A DNA stretch of 64,000 bases from NCBI GenBank assembly GCA_949317995.1, contig OX439036.1:27239854-27303853 (forward strand), read 5' to 3'. This DNA is from Acholoe squamosa. Taxonomy: Eukaryota; Annelida; Polychaeta; Phyllodocida; Polynoidae. Position numbers and translations under genes: made by a program. Each line of letters starts with the position of its first letter. Position 1 is the first letter of the stretch. The notes below the pieces were generated by a model. That model searched no databases, was not told the origin of the DNA, and worked only from the letters and a program-made list of their open reading frames with translations. This document shows, piece by piece, positions 46,521 to 60,747 of this stretch.

Positions 46521-48483
46521 GGTGCCTGATTGGCAGGGCATGAAGGCAGGGGTGTTTAGCAGGGATTGAGAGTAGAAGTTGGGGTTGGGAGTAGGAATCA
46601 GGGGTGGACAGAGGCTTCATGTCTGTCTTAATATAACCAGTGCCAGTGACTCCTTGTCAATGCTGAAGGGAATTGCCGCGATGATTGCCCAGTTTTGGGT
46701 AGAACCCCTGTATGTGTCAGTATGAGAGAATAGAAATCCCTTAGACAGCGCTTCCGGAGATGCTATAAAAAATATAACTGAGCTTTACTGAGCAATTTTC
46801 CGATATATCACATTAATTTTTCTATGCGTACAAGTAGAAGCAAGCCTTACAAAACTTAGTGAAACATGATATCAATACATTCAAGTACAATGTATTCCCT
46901 TCAACGGTTAGTTTGCCATTCATATCATTATAGTTTTGGTTATTCTTTCTGCGCTCTATGTTTTATGGTGATATCTTTGAATGCTATGTCGTTTTGCTGC
47001 CAGAATAGAACTGTACTGGGTAACACTGCTTTATCTCAATAAGTGAAAGGAAATACAGAAGCAATGTGCTTTGCCGTGTATAAACAGACCGAAAATGCGT
47101 ATTTATAGTAGGAACGAGATGGATATGTGCCTTTGGAAGAGGACCTCTCCCTATAGGCAGTGGTTAAAAGGGGGTTGCAGGGTTTGGGATACATAATGGT
47201 CAGTGTCAATGGTTCAATAGATGCGTGTAGGGACTAGTTCCTGTACTGCCACTAGTAATGCTCCCCTGCCGGAGACAGCCCGCCATCCATAATGGATGAC
47301 CAGCCCATCTGAAACTTCCTCAGGAAGGCAAGCCATCGTGGGCCCAGCACCAGACCATGGCAGCTAGACTTACAGGCACATGGGTTAAGCACTGCACCTT
47401 TAATCACGTTTAGATTCTGTTTCTTCCAGCAGGGACAAAACCCAAACATGAGACACCTCATTTAATGGAAGGTCCAATGCTGACGTTTGACCTTTACGCC
47501 TTTTTGGAGCGGCGTCCCGTGCCTATTCAGTGGTCGAATCTCACCCCGTGCAAATTGGCAGATAATGGGGGAAAAACGATACTCGAGTTGCCTCTCAGAC
47601 GTGTATTCGCTTCTGCCTTCGGGTCTCCTGCACCGTAAAGACCCTCATTTTACATGGTGTATTTATTATATCAGTGGCCGTGTTGCATTTACGATGCCGC
47701 CTCAAACAAGATTTTAAATTGAAAGACAGGTTTGGGGAGACGAACTCATCAGTGCTACCTTTTTGTGTCTACCGAGACGTCGTAATTGTTTTCAGCCATA
47801 TAAAGCTAACACAGAGGCGATCTCAGAATGACATGTGACTCATCTTGCAAATTACAATTTCACCAGCAGACAGGAAAGCCATGGCATCAACACATCAGGC
47901 TCTAGCTGATCAGAGTAATTTGCAATTCACTCCATGGCAGGTATCCCTGTGCCTATCTTCGGAGTCCTGTCAATCATCTATGGGGTAGAAAACATGGGTT
48001 ACATCCTACGCATTGTGGATGTAATAGCTGATTTAATGATAGATAAAAACCGGCGTCGGATAACTAAAAATCATCTTTGTTTTTTTTTTATATTTGTAAA
48101 TAAACTGTATTTTACAGAGCATTGTGCATATTGAGCATCATTATCGTGGCAAAGTAAAGGTTTTCTGTATGATGTTATTTGTTTTAGCCTTAGTGAAAGC
48201 AGTTAAAGTCCTACAAGAAGGACATGGTACTTCTACAAATGGCCCTTGAAGGCAAACAGTCCACCACCTTCCTTTTTGTACAAAGGGTAGCCATATTTTA
48301 TATATGAAACTAATTCTAGTGTTACATCTTCTTGATTTTATCACTTTTCCTGAAGGAGAATGCCGAAGTGCATCTCATTTGTCCTACGCTTGCAAATAGG
48401 GAATATGTGTCGATTGGCTTCACACAGCGTTCTGTCCATGAACTATGACACCATACAAAGAATGTCACAGTTAGCTTTTCTAC
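46521..48483. other. Unassigned sequence
   Basis: No gene recognised. 47780-47945 is complex, non-repetitive sequence with several TAAT-type and CAATTACA-like words (a core such as TTGCAAATTACAATTTCA). It could be a conserved regulatory element, but only comparison with another species could show that. Confidence 0.3.
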
Positions 48484-48750
48484 CTTATGTCGATGGTCCA
48501 CTTGGCCTCTGTCGCACAATTGAGCCATACATTTCCTATATAAATTCCTGTGAAAGAGGCCAAGTGGACTCTCGATGTTACATTGAGAGTCCACTTGGCC
48601 TCTATCTCAGCAATTTACATAGGAAATGTATGGCTCATTTGCCGCCAAAAGGCCAAGTGGACTATGGGTCTTACATCGATAGTCCACTTGGCCTCTGTCA
48701 CAGAAATTTATATAGAGGCAACAGAGGCCAAGTGGGTTATGGATTTAATG
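48484..48750. mobile_element. Second triplet of palindromic MITEs
   Basis: Units at about 48484-48575, 48583-48672 and 48675-48748 belong to the AGTCCACTTGGCCTCTGTC family. The middle unit carries its loop inverted (ATAGGAAATGTATGGCTCAT) and the third has a shortened loop. The 141-codon frame at 48360-48785 runs through these hairpins and is not a gene. Confidence 0.8.
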
Positions 48751-51700
48751 AGAAAGGTCTGTGTGGTCTACACCCACCCAGATGATACTTGATCATATCA
48801 AGGAGTTTTGTCTACCGTTAGCATATCGAGGTACCCCATTAGCATCACCTGTTCTAGCCACGTGTCTCATCCAAATAATTCAGAAGGAGTCACAGATTAA
48901 AAGGAGTCACAGATTCTTTTTTATCAACCCATCTTGGTCCTTGGTGTGATCAGTGGATAACTCCCACAGTTTCTGTATACGTAACTAGCCGTCAGATGTT
49001 GCAGAATATTTTGCCCATCGAGGTGGTTGTTGATCCTATATCCCTTCTGAAGTAGAGAAGATTGGTGGTTCCCTGTCGTGCATGCCAAATATACGAAAAT
49101 CCCTTACTTTGAGAGATGGCAGGGAGTTTAGTGAGAGGTTCTGGTGTATCATACTGCAAATAGCAGTTTCTGTGTGCTGCTGTCAGCTTATATTAAAGAC
49201 GTGAGGTTGTGCTGCTGTTTGATGTGAACATTACTTTGATGTTTGTATGACTGCGCTATACTCGATTTATTCACAGTTTATTGGTTCAAAGGAATTGGCT
49301 GTCGAAAGGTCTTGCCGAATGGAGCAGGTATTTCACATATTCTCTCTGTTTTGTGCAAAGAGAAAGTCAGAGTATCACTAAGTGCTTTTGATTTTGAGAT
49401 ATTAGATGCTTCAATACAAAGTCACAGCCTTCGTCTGTACATCTCGAGATGCCATATAAAGTCATCAGACGTGACCGTGCATTGATCAGTATTGCGTGTG
49501 CTGCTATAGGGCACTAGCATATCAGGTCATGGAGGCCACCATCTTGCTTTGCATCATGGGTAGGCCCCTGACTCCACAGCAATGCATTCTGGGTAAATTT
49601 CTTATCAGCCACTGTTCACACCTCTGAACAATGGTGATTGATAACACTGATACGGATGACAACCTGCCCCCTGCCCCTATCTTAATCACAATAAGTACCT
49701 CCCTATTGTTTCAGGCGTAAGGGGACAGGATGAGCTTGATAGGGAGACAATGGCCTGGGTGTACTCAATCTGGGTGATATGTGGCCTCTTATTGAAATCT
49801 TAAAGTTTTATTTCTAATGTATTTGAATTATTAGGTTTCCACTAAGTTTATCTAGTTAAAGTTGAAGCTTTTTGCCATACATAGATATAAATTTTAGAAA
49901 ATAGCTACAGGTAGTTAATGAGGAAGAGATGATCAAAGTAAACCATACAAAGAGGCCAAATGTTGATCTAGCCCCCGACTACATGAGCCACCTAGCTGAT
50001 TCTCTCAGTACTAGCAATATGCTAGTGCTGTATAGAATAGACATAGAAAGAATGTCACCTGGGATTCACTGACCAGAGTCATATGGATGCAATGCCTCAC
50101 TCTCTTCTGTTACTGTAAGAAACAGCTGGTTCCTTTGGTCAATTTAAGCAATTCCCAAAACATTTTACATCAGCCTTATTATGGATAGAGAGTTCGGTAC
50201 AAAGCTACAATACAAATCTCTGTGCCAATGTCAACTCACAAATCAAGAGAAATGCTGTCTACACCTTACTTTCTGGTTGCTGTTGGGGGGGGGGGTTATG
50301 CCCTTTCTTCATTTAGGTAACCATACATGTATGGACATGTATTCCACTTTAAACTATTCAAATATTAGTTAGGAACAACTGTAAAATGCGTTCAAAATAA
50401 GACAGGGGAGGGCTGCATTGTTGGCAAGCATCACAATCCTACATTGTGTTCCTACCTGGTAGCACGGTTCAGGTTGTGACAAAGTCTGACTTAATCCTCT
50501 TTCTCGTTCCAGGGTCAGGTTGATTCAATAACTCAATCCACGTGGATAGGACACTTTGAAGGGGGTCAGTCTGACTCCGGCATGGTAGGGGAGTGCCAAA
50601 CTGACACTTTTTATGTACATCAGGTAATTCCAGACTCTTGGGGAGGTTCAAGCTGATTTACCTACCCTTCCCTCCTCTCTGTACTCCATTAGTTTCGTAT
50701 ACAGCAACCATTTAACCTGCTTTATAATTGATTCAAGCCTCAAATCCTCGAGGATGATGTATAACAGGATGTGTCAATATCAAATCACTGTCACAACTAC
50801 ATGGTAATTTATCAATGAGAATCAACACTTAGTAAACGAGTTCGTTAATTGGGACACAAGGTGTGGTGCTTAACAATCATTAAAGAATATCTTTAAAGAT
50901 ATATCACCAATGATACATACGTATGGTGTAAGGCAGTATATATTGACATTCTATTCCCTTATGGTGCACACCTGTTCTGCGAAACTAATCATCTGCCAAG
51001 AAGTAATCTTACTCAAGGGGAATAACCTGGGTTACTTGCATAATATCAAATAACCCATATCAATTCAAATCCTTACATTGTATTGAGGAGGGTAGGATTT
51101 ATCTATACCTATATAAAATGCTTGATTGGTTTAAAGACAGATGGGCATGTGTCAATGGTTATTTATGATTGAGACAGGTGTATATTTGTGGAGGGCAATC
51201 CCATCTGTTAGTTACCACAGCAATTATCGGCCATAGACATCTATATATGCCGCGTCCTCAGAGATTAAAGCAACCTGAGAAAGTACAGGTACACGTTGGC
51301 ACAGACAGGTAAGGTGACAGGTAAGAACCGAATGGATAAGGCAAGAAACTGATGATCATCATGATGCTTCCAATTAGTCTATTTCCATAATGTAAAGGTA
51401 TATATTGGATACGTGGTAGACCCTGTATTATAGTAAAGTATTCAGAGAGGAGCCTGGATAAGAACCAAACCCAGTCTAAGAGCAATTGATCTTTATAGAG
51501 ACACCCTGATTTGCCTTTCACATGAGGCCAGGTAAAATGTCTAGCTCTAGAAGATCATCGAATTACACCAACAAACTTAATGGAAGATGGTGTATTGAGC
51601 GCTGTGTATTTGATAAGTGTGGTAGGACGTCTGATCTAGCATCAGCTACCTTACATATGCAATCAGATTATTTGTACTAACTCTTTCAGTCTATAAAAAA

Positions 51701-54700
51701 GGTTACAGTCGAGAAAATTGAGACTGCACATACGTGACTTACGTGAGTATGGGAGGTACACATTCGTATTCTACCCAGTTCTGGGATCTATAGCATCGGC
51801 ATTTACATGGTAAGCCTGCTGCTTATTTTCAGTCAGTACCAACCCATGAATCCCTGCACATACAGTGCCTTGTACGTAGTGATTATGATGATGTAGTGCA
51901 TTAACTACCCTAAAATAATCACAGTACATTATATAGAAATACTTGTATATAATTTGGAGACTCCATTTATAGTTAAACCTAGTCACGGCATTTTAAGACT
52001 GTATACCTCAAAGACTTAATTCTAAGCGGACAACCTCTGGGGGAAACCAACAGCCAACATCTTTAACCCCACCGGTGGATCCCAATCCCGACTGTGGCAC
52101 TCGCCCAAATTTACCAGGACCATCCCTACACTTAATAGTTCTTCCTCTCCTCTTCCCTGGCTCTGCACGCTATTCTCCACCGAATGCTGATTTCTTGTAG
52201 GCCGCGTGCAGTTGTCAGGGTTAATTTTCCGCGGCCTGGCCCTGCTGATGCGGCCAACCAGAAGTAGGCGAGTTTGGTGGCCGGACGCGGAAACCCCACC
52301 GTCTCCCACGGGCCCCAATCAGTGGTGAGGGCCACCTCCTCCTGTGTCACGTTACCTGCCCGGAATAGGCTTCTCCCACCTGAGATCAGCTCAGCCATTT
52401 GCCCCACTCCCACTCCAAGCCTTCCCCCACATGTGGCCAGGTGAGGGAAAACATGCCTCCAGGGGGGAAATGGCTTTTTAAGGTTTATGTCATGGGCTTT
52501 AAAATGAGATATCTTGAGCTAAAATATCCCTGGTAGTTTTGCTGTAATTGCATGTCAAATCTAGGTTGGTGTGTACAACTGAAATGGGAAATAAGCTCTA
52601 AATGCATTATATCCTGTCATAAACACTAATAATGCAAAAAGAAATAATACAGTTTTGTTGAAAAATAACCAAAGAAAGGTGATGTTTTTATCATAAAATT
52701 GGTTCTAGATTGAATTTTTCAGCACTGTTTTTGGTTCTTGATTCCTGAAGGGATTTCAAAAAAGGTTTGTGGCAGAGATTTCCAATTTCCCCGGAAGCGC
52801 GTTCTCCCCCGTTGGCCCACACATGCAGTCTCTCTTTGTGCCCTTATCTGTTCCTCATTGCTACTAAATATCAGCTTCTTTACCACTGCACCACTTCAAT
52901 TTTGTGAGGTCAGGTTATTTCTACTCCGATATTCACTCTCCCATTAGTCCACATCAATCTCTTACTATCCATTTCTTTTTAAGAAAAAGAAATTTTATTT
53001 GCATACCTTACGATGTAGTAAGCATGCATTATTATGAATTTGCTTGCAAGGGAGAGGGCTGCTATCACTTCCTGCAGGCAGTCTCGACAGCAGCCTGAAA
53101 CCTTTCAGCTGTACACAAGTGCTTTATGTGGTTTCTAATTGAATTTAAGAGCATAGCTGCTCCTACATTTTTCAACCTCCTACTCCTTTTCGATCAGACT
53201 CGGGATTTCCTGACTTTTCTAGAGAGGTAATGGTATCACGACGTTCCCTACCAGCAGGACGTCGACCGCCTCTAGGTGGTACCACCCTAATTCAGCCACT
53301 TTCGGGTAGAATGGCCAAATAGTTCCTCAGAAATTTTGTTATTTCAAGGAATTCAGACCATTTGTGAGGAGAGAATGGCTTAAACCCATTGTTATTTGGT
53401 ATGAAAATAATCAGGAAGTGTTTTTCTTTAGTCCAGAGTTAATTTTTTATTGATATCAAGAAAACAGTTATGGGGGTGAAATGACCATATAGTGTATTCC
53501 TACACTAGTCAGATCTCACTGCTCAAAATCAGTGTGGTGGTTGCCATGGCGATTTAAAAAGAATCGGGCCTGACTTTTATATTCTGGACCTACTGCATAC
53601 TTTTCTCCATTTCAAAAGCTAAATTTTGGTGTATTGTGCTGTCAGGGAATTTTAAGTATTTCAAATGTTACATCCAAGGTCGCCAACACTGGTATTTTCC
53701 GGTCCGCACTGGGTATTTAGGGTGGTATACCACCTCTATAAGCTCGACAACTTACTGTAAGGGCCCCGACTCATTTAGTGGGCGTGGCGAGCGGCAATTC
53801 CCTGCTCGACCTGACGAATTAGGGTAAGAATTTGAACTGACTCTGTAATCAAGCTCTACTTACTGTATCCGACCTTTATTTTGCCAATTCGGGGAATCAG
53901 GATGGCCAGCCTACCACCTCAATGGGTACAGCGGCATTAGCTAGAATCCTACATTGGAGCCAATGGTCATCGTCATGTCAGATCCAATCGAACTGCCCCT
54001 GTCTATCAGTCAGATCCTTTTATCCGAACTACACTATCAGGTGCAACTGACTTACAGAATCCATTTATTTTTTTTTCATTTACAGTCAGATTGTCATGGT
54101 TGCTTTTCAATCAGCTAATTCCTGGTAGCTAAATCACTAGAACAATTCTGATTGAAATAGCTGAGATATTGGCAGAATCTATTATCGGCTGCAGTCCTGC
54201 TAGATTCAGCACTGAAATTCATAAACTTAAGAAGTATGGGTTTAGCGATGTAGAGTCTATAGATGAAGTGCATCTTTTTAACCCCAGAGGCCTAATTCCT
54301 GTCCTCGAGTGCACCTTTATGATTGCCATGCACCTACAGTCCTAAAACTCTTTGGATAATAATCTCTTCAGCTACTGTAGGTCTATCAGTTATGTTTCTG
54401 ACAGCTACCACTATTTCAGCTAAGGCTACATTAAGGTCATATCTAACTGAAATAATTCAAAACTACATCAAGTCTATAAGTACTGCAATTAAGTGAACAT
54501 TCTGAAATATGTGATAACATCAGTGCCTGCACCATTAGCTATCATCTTATTCAGCGAGATCGTCAGACCCACAGCTGGTAGCGTGTTCTCCTGAGATTGT
54601 CGTCTATTACCGCCTCACTCCCCACCAGAGATCACCAAGCAGATGGGCAAACATTGGCTTCCCCGGATGTAGCCTTCTCCATGGTTCTTTTTGGCCACAA

Positions 54701-55329
54701 TTAAACGATCGCAGCCACATTTGGCACGGGAAGACGGGTTGCTCTTTATCGCAATTTCTGGTTTTACGAAGGGAATAGTTTGTGCGGGATCTGGGATCCA
54801 ATTCCCATATCGGATATTATCAGGTACTGATACCGATTGGCCGACCTGCCCCTCGAGGTTTTCATCAAGCTATCTTGTTCTACCGTCTGAGGCGTCTGTC
54901 TCATCTTTCCCTTGTGTATAATGCTAATTGAAAATGGTAAGAGCAACGTCAAATGTATAGTGGATTGATGACTGTCAATGTCCACATTAAATTCCAATAG
55001 AAAGTTGACATAATTATTGTAAAGGAGAGACACTGCTTCACTTTGAAAGATTCAGTTCTTTTTAGTAAATGCCCTCTCTGATGTAAACCTCTATGCTACA
55101 TGTCATTTACTATTTATATATTTCCCATCCACATATGAATTGATTCCGGTTCTTCCTGACCTCAATATCAAAGTGGCCCTAGAGCAGCTTTAAAGCTGAC
55201 CAGGATTAAATCTCATTGGTGGAGTGCTTACCAATGCCAACCAATGAGAACGTGTGACAGTGTATTGCTGAAGCCATAGGTCTACACCTCAGTAGCCACA
55301 TACATTCCCGCCTTCTAAGTCATCAATCC
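48751..55329. other. Long unassigned stretch
   Basis: About 6.6 kb in which I find no convincing exon, RNA gene, paired transposon ends or tandem array. Notable words are a poly-G run near 50285-50294, a G+C-richer patch at 52020-52440 whose minus-strand frames (93 and 98 codons) show no domain, and GGTTGCCATGGCGA near 53538. It is probably intergenic or intronic. Confidence 0.35.
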
Positions 55330-55620
55330 TCGTTGTCCATCTGACCTGTGCTGACCTTTTCCCTAATTGGACGTTTCCGCACAGGTCTCGGCGCCATAAA
55401 TGGCAGTGGACGACGGGTGGGCACGACTGTTGGGGAAAAGAGGCTGGGCGGGTGGGTGCTGGGAGGGATGGCCTTAGTGGCCAGCGTCCGGTTAGCCAGG
55501 GTCGCCGCTGACTTGGCAGTGAGGGTGCTGGGGTTGGCTTTAGGTTTGGATTACCGTTCTCTCGTTGCTGACAGACTTAACGCTCCCTGAGTCGCTGTCA
55601 GTGGTCTAGAGCCTTTATTG
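55330..55620. other. GC-rich patch
   Basis: G+C-rich and moderately CpG-rich. The plus-strand 80-codon frame is Gly/Ala/Val/Arg-rich without a recognisable domain, probably reflecting composition. Possibly regulatory. Confidence 0.3.
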
Positions 55621-55839
55621 TGGGAGCAACTCCTTTCTCCAACCTTTCCCCCCAGTCAACACCCCACCCCAACACACAGCCATCACGCACACGACCTAGC
55701 CAGGGCGGTGGCTACTGAGACGACTCCTAATGATCGCGTGATGGGGTGAGGTCTCAGTAATAGGAGCACGCAGGGAATGACAATCCGGGTACAATCTCGC
55801 CCACAATAATAGATGGTGGGGACAGAGTGGGTAGGGGGC
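55621..55839. other. Unassigned sequence
   Basis: Nothing recognised. Confidence 0.35.
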
Positions 55840-56045
55840 GTGGAGAAGAGAGAGAGAAAGAAAGGAGAGAAGCAGATATAGTAATACAGGCAGATATTGA
55901 GATAAAGAAGGGGGGGTTACCAAGAGAGAGAGACAGAGACAGAGAGGGACAGAGAGAGAGACAGAGAGACAGGGATAGAGGCAGAGACAGAGAGACAGAG
56001 AGACACAGAGAGAGAGACGGACAGACAGACAGAGACAGAGAGAGA
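55840..56045. repeat. GA/CAGA-rich purine tract
   Basis: Impure (GA)n and (GACA)n repeats. The 118-codon Arg/Asp/Glu-rich frame through it is a repeat artefact. Confidence 0.9.
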
Positions 56046-56769
56046 TACTTTACTATTAAGACTTATCGATCATTGTTCTCCACATTAAATAAATACATGT
56101 ATATTAACAACGAGGGGATAGGGCATGGCCTTTTCTTTTTTTTATTTTTTTTATTAATGTTCACCTGTGCTGAGTTATGGTGAAATGGTCAAAAGAACGA
56201 TAATGGCTGTGATAAGAGCTAAGCAGTACACATGGTGGTAAATTACTTGTATGGAGGTCATGCTGAACAGGTGTGCCGAATACACGGCCGCCATATGGGC
56301 TATGTGTATTTCCTCTGGGACTCCGTAATGGAAATACATCACGATCTCTGGATATGTCCTATTCAGCTTGGCAAATGGCGCTTCAAGCAATGCACTGGAG
56401 AGTAGGCAACCTTTCAGCGGGCCTTTGTCCAATGAGCGACTGGAGCCCTAGGGAGGCTGGGGCGAGAGAGCTCTTAGCATGCTGCAAGTGCATGGTGGGT
56501 GGGTGATGCTACAGTAGAGAGGCTTACCCTGTAATCCAGCTAAAGGCCCTTACAATCATAAACCTATTGAAGCACCACTGATTACACGACCCATTGCGCC
56601 ACCCCTCCCCTTCCCACTGTATTGTGCCAAAAGGTGTCGCTGTCAAAGACAATCGTCCCCCCTCTGTAAAGAATACTCCCAGAACTATACTAGTGCCTGC
56701 TACACTGAACCATCAGACTATGTAGCGTATTGTGGTCATGCCTTAGGGTAAAGGAAGTTAACCGTTATC
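56046..56769. other. Unassigned sequence
   Basis: No gene recognised. 56400-56470 contains CCTTTGTCCAATGAG, which combines SOX-like and CCAAT-like words, but nothing further supports a regulatory call. Confidence 0.3.
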
Positions 56770-57352
56770 TAGAGAGACCCCGGGGGGGGCACTTGAAGCC
56801 ATGTGCGTACACAAACTAGCGGGAAATGGGGTACATTTTGAACCCTCGGAACGGATCCGCCCGGACCCGTTATAAGGGGTCCTTTTGGGCCCAATTTATG
56901 CCAAAAGGGGTACCCTTTTATAGGGCTTTCCAATGGCGAAAGAATTTTTAAAATATTCCAACTAGAACCAAAGTTATGTCGGTTTTTATGTGAAAGGGTG
57001 GTTATTTTTCTTAAATCCTTGACTTTTTTTCATACAAGTTTCTAAAATCTTGCCTGGGAAAGGGATACTTTTTTCAGCAAATTCTCAAATTTTGGCCGGG
57101 AAAGGGGTACTTTTTTCAGCAAATTCTCGATTTTTGACCGGGAAAGGGGTACTTTTCATGCATATATTCCGTTGATAGGGAGGGTTTGTCTTCTTGCATT
57201 CTAACAGCAGGGAAAGGGGTACTTTTTCAAGCTAAATCCCGTCCAAAGGGGTATGTTTTGGTGAAATCTTCCCCTGCCAAAAGGGGTATAAAATCAAGGC
57301 TCATGTATGCACATGGTTACTATAGAACATATATAGGGAGTGGCCCCCCTGG
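56770..57352. mobile_element. Repeat element rich in GGGAAAGGGGTACTTTT
   Basis: GGGAAAGG(G)GTAC units occur near 57057, 57099, 57139 and 57211, the first three in tandem units of about 40 bases that also share TTCAGCAAATTCTC. Other AAAGGGGTA words lie near 56905, 57244 and 57279. The outer ends are loosely inverted: GAGAGACCCCGGGGGGGGCA then CATGTGCGTACA, against GCACATGG then TGGCCCCCCTGGGAGAGAG. Probably a non-autonomous DNA element or fragment. Confidence 0.5.
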
Positions 57353-59113
57353 GAGAGAGACACAACCAGCAAAGCTCAAAGTAGCTTCATCAACGGTCAC
57401 ACAGATGGGATATGGGGAGGCAGTGTGAAAAGGGAAATCCTTTCTATTCACGGGGATGGGGTCAGAGAGGGGAGAAAGGCAGTGGCTGCATCTACACGAA
57501 TCTATTATGGCGAACCATATAGCGCCGATCCCCATCGGATATTACTTGGAATGACCAGCTCAGAGGGCGTTAATGAGGCTGCCTGGTTGGGGTCACCTGT
57601 CGCCAGGGGCCGCTTATTACCTATGGGTGTGGCACCTGGTTCCCATTTCCACTCCTACCCTATATACACGGACCTTTCACAGGTGGGGCGATCAGTCTGT
57701 CACCGGCCATGACGCCCTGGACCAGGGGTTTCACTTTCAGTGAGAAGTTTAGACTCGTAGCGCCCCCTTCGGCAGGTTGGCACACAACATATTATAAATG
57801 TGGGGGGCATTTGGGTGACCTTCTCCCGCTCCACTTTTTTTCTGTTCTGTATGCGCCAAATCCAACCTTTCCCATGTCGATTCCTTTGTCTCGGCCTTCC
57901 ACAGAAAACCTGCAATATTCGGCTATTTTAACAACCATTGCTTTCTGTTCCCCATTTCGTAAGATTATACACCCTAATATCACTCAGTACCGTGCGACCT
58001 TTCCACACAATAAAACTGTATTGTTCTACTCTTTTCCAATAATGAATCTGTAGCTCTATGTGCTTTTCCACATATATCATCGGCATAACCATGGTACGTA
58101 GGCCCTATGCGTACGACCTCTCGGCTAGTTCCTGCTCCACAAGGGTTAACCCCTAACATTATGAATCATACATCCCATAGGACTGGCTTTCCCCCTCCTT
58201 TGCTGCCTGAACTCCCCTCGCCATACTTTCTTTCGCCACTCAATGATACAATCTGCTCTCACGACGTTATCTCGTCTACGTACACCATGGGCGATAATGG
58301 AAGCAGAAAGCTGCCATGAGGCAGACGACATCTACGCCGCTGCCTGGCCATGAATCACTTTCCTCTCCGGGAACTAGACATTGACACTAGACCCGTTTGT
58401 TTGGAGGGAGTACTGTCCGCATACGTATCGTCAGTAAATAATTCATGATAGTCTGGCGGAAAGGGAAGACCTGAATTTAAAAGGGCCCTGACACTTGTAG
58501 TAAGGGCCAACATATTTTGATGTATGCCGTACTGGCTGTGCCAAAAAGAAAACTCAGTTCCGTTTTCAGAGCCAGCTGTCTGTTGACTGACAAAGTGGGA
58601 AAGCTCCAGGTGGGGCATAACTCGAAAATAAAATTACCAGGAGGCAATGGGGGGGAAACACGCTTGCAATGATAAAAGCACGTTTGCATTAGTAGTACTA
58701 CTGCCTGAAGACAAGGTTGAACATTAAAGGATTTGGCTCGTTTATGAGTTCAAATATGACTTCCTCTGAAGCCCAGTTGCAATTTGGCAAGTTGCGACTT
58801 TTCTTTTTACTCTTGGGGCGCTTTCTTTGTTCTTGGGGGAAAATTAAATCAGATTCATGGATTATGTAAAATAAGATCATCGTTGGGCGGCCTTCAGGGC
58901 AAATACATTAAGATGAAATAATTCGATTTCTCCTAGCTTGTAACGGCTCCTTCAAATATGGGGAGATGAAGTCACAAGCCTTCAGACACCTCTCCAAACA
59001 TGGATACTTGCCGTGTTGCTATTAACACCATATAAGTCTCACAGCTTCGCGGTCATTTAAACAATGCTGTAATTGTCTTTTCGCTTTTCCAATAGTTTAC
59101 TCGACTCCAAATT

Positions 59114-59116
<3 letters not shown>
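57353..59116. other. Unassigned sequence
   Basis: No gene recognised. The 114-codon frame at 57709-58053 and overlapping minus-strand frames have no domain. 58730-58990 is non-repetitive, complex AT-rich sequence (for example AAATCAGATTCATGGATTAT) that could be a regulatory element. Confidence 0.3.

Positions 59117-59188
<72 letters not shown>
59117..59188. repeat. (TA)36 microsatellite
   Basis: About 72 bases of uninterrupted TA. Unlike the tract at 43357, it is not inside a recognisable palindromic MITE. Confidence 0.95.
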
Positions 59189-59189
<1 letters not shown>

Positions 59190-60747
59190 GGTTACGCTAT
59201 GTAAACAGAGAGAAGAAACAACCTAACTCTGCCGTTATATATTTTTGCTTGTCCCATTACTTTACAATATATTTAAAATCCAAACCACTTATCCCTTTCT
59301 CCAGGTGGCACAATTATTATCTAATACAACGCATCGGATTCTCTTGGGAAATACCTACAGTGATGATAATTTACTGGTTATGCCGTGTCAATTTAATCAA
59401 AGCTGGGGAATGATGAAAATGATCTCTGATTTCATTCTAATGTGATTAGCTTATTGACCTGTGTATCTGAAGGACAATCTTGCGGCTTCTAATTAGAATT
59501 CCATGAAGCCTCCGGGTTTGAATCCTTCAAGTGGGCAGGGTCCAGCAGTCAGGAAGGCATTTCTCAAAACTTCTTTTTAATTTTAAACAACTTGACACAT
59601 ATATTTGAACTAAATGGTGGCACTAGAAGCGAAAGAATATGAAGGAGTGACATGTGGGAAGTCTTACAGAGGTAGTAATTGATAATTGGAGACGAGGTAC
59701 AGGCGTAAGCGTAGACTTAGGATTGCATGAGCAGTATTATAGAATGGAGAATAGGTATGGGAAAATGAGGCTCGATATTGAAACTCTTATCGCACTGTTT
59801 GCTTTTTAGGTGTATCACATCCAGTATAGTGTTGATAAGGGAATGAACACATCATAACATTGAATACCACTCCCAGGCAAACAAATGAACACCCATATCA
59901 TGACAGATTATTAGTCTTTTAGTCGTGGTTTCATACTGATACAAAGAGGACTCCGTTCATGGGATTAGAGATAAAATTATTAGAAGTATCAAGTAGTGAA
60001 GATTATCTTTAAACATACCATGTCTATTCTTTAATTAATTAATAGACACATGGGTAAATAGATAAATAGGAATGCCCGGGGAGAGACTGTTTTTGGTCAA
60101 GGGTTGCAAACCATGGACTATCCATAGAATAATGCAAAGGGCCATCCCCATATTACCAATAACCCCAAAGGCTCGGGGGCTGATAGTTCTGCTAATGGAA
60201 TGGTGAACGCTCCCATTGCCAACAGACGTGACACAGATTTCCATGAGATCCCCGCCTTTCTGATTCAATTAACAACAGAATGGGAGCGAGGAAAGAGGAG
60301 GGATTGGGGAGGGGGGCATAGAAAAAAAAAGAGAGAAGCAGGCTTTCCGTGGCACTTGTTTTGCTGGCGGTGAGACAATGGCCGCTGAGAGCAGAGTGGG
60401 ATCCCTGAATGAGCTGCTCCTGCTCCTGTGTCTTTTTCTCCTCACACCCATTTCTTTACTTTGAGGGAGGTGGCTTGGCAAGCTAATGCTATGGGTGGGA
60501 AAGCGGTTCATCTAGAACATGCGTGATCCCTTCACTTATGTTATGAATTCCTACCTAGACTTAAACATCTTTCTCATTTCAAGTCTGGCGAAAACAAGGT
60601 TCAGACACTTCATTTCCGTTCATCTTCTCTTGGAAGTTTACTATAATTTGTGGTAGTTATACTTCTGGTCAAGGAACTAGGTCATGGCGTCGATCGAGTA
60701 GCGCACGGCAATGCAGCTCCCCCATATTTCGGATTTATAGCTGTTTA
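59189..60747. other. Unassigned sequence
   Basis: No gene recognised. 60260-60480 is purine-rich with short minus-strand frames lacking domains. Confidence 0.35.

Noticed and set aside
48360-48785. 141-codon plus-strand frame
   Set aside because: It runs through three palindromic MITEs; its repeated Leu-Gly-Leu-Cys motifs are translations of the inverted repeats.
52022-52413. Minus-strand frames of 93 and 98 codons in a GC-richer patch
   Set aside because: Overlapping in different frames, no recognisable domain, and typical of G+C-rich non-coding DNA.
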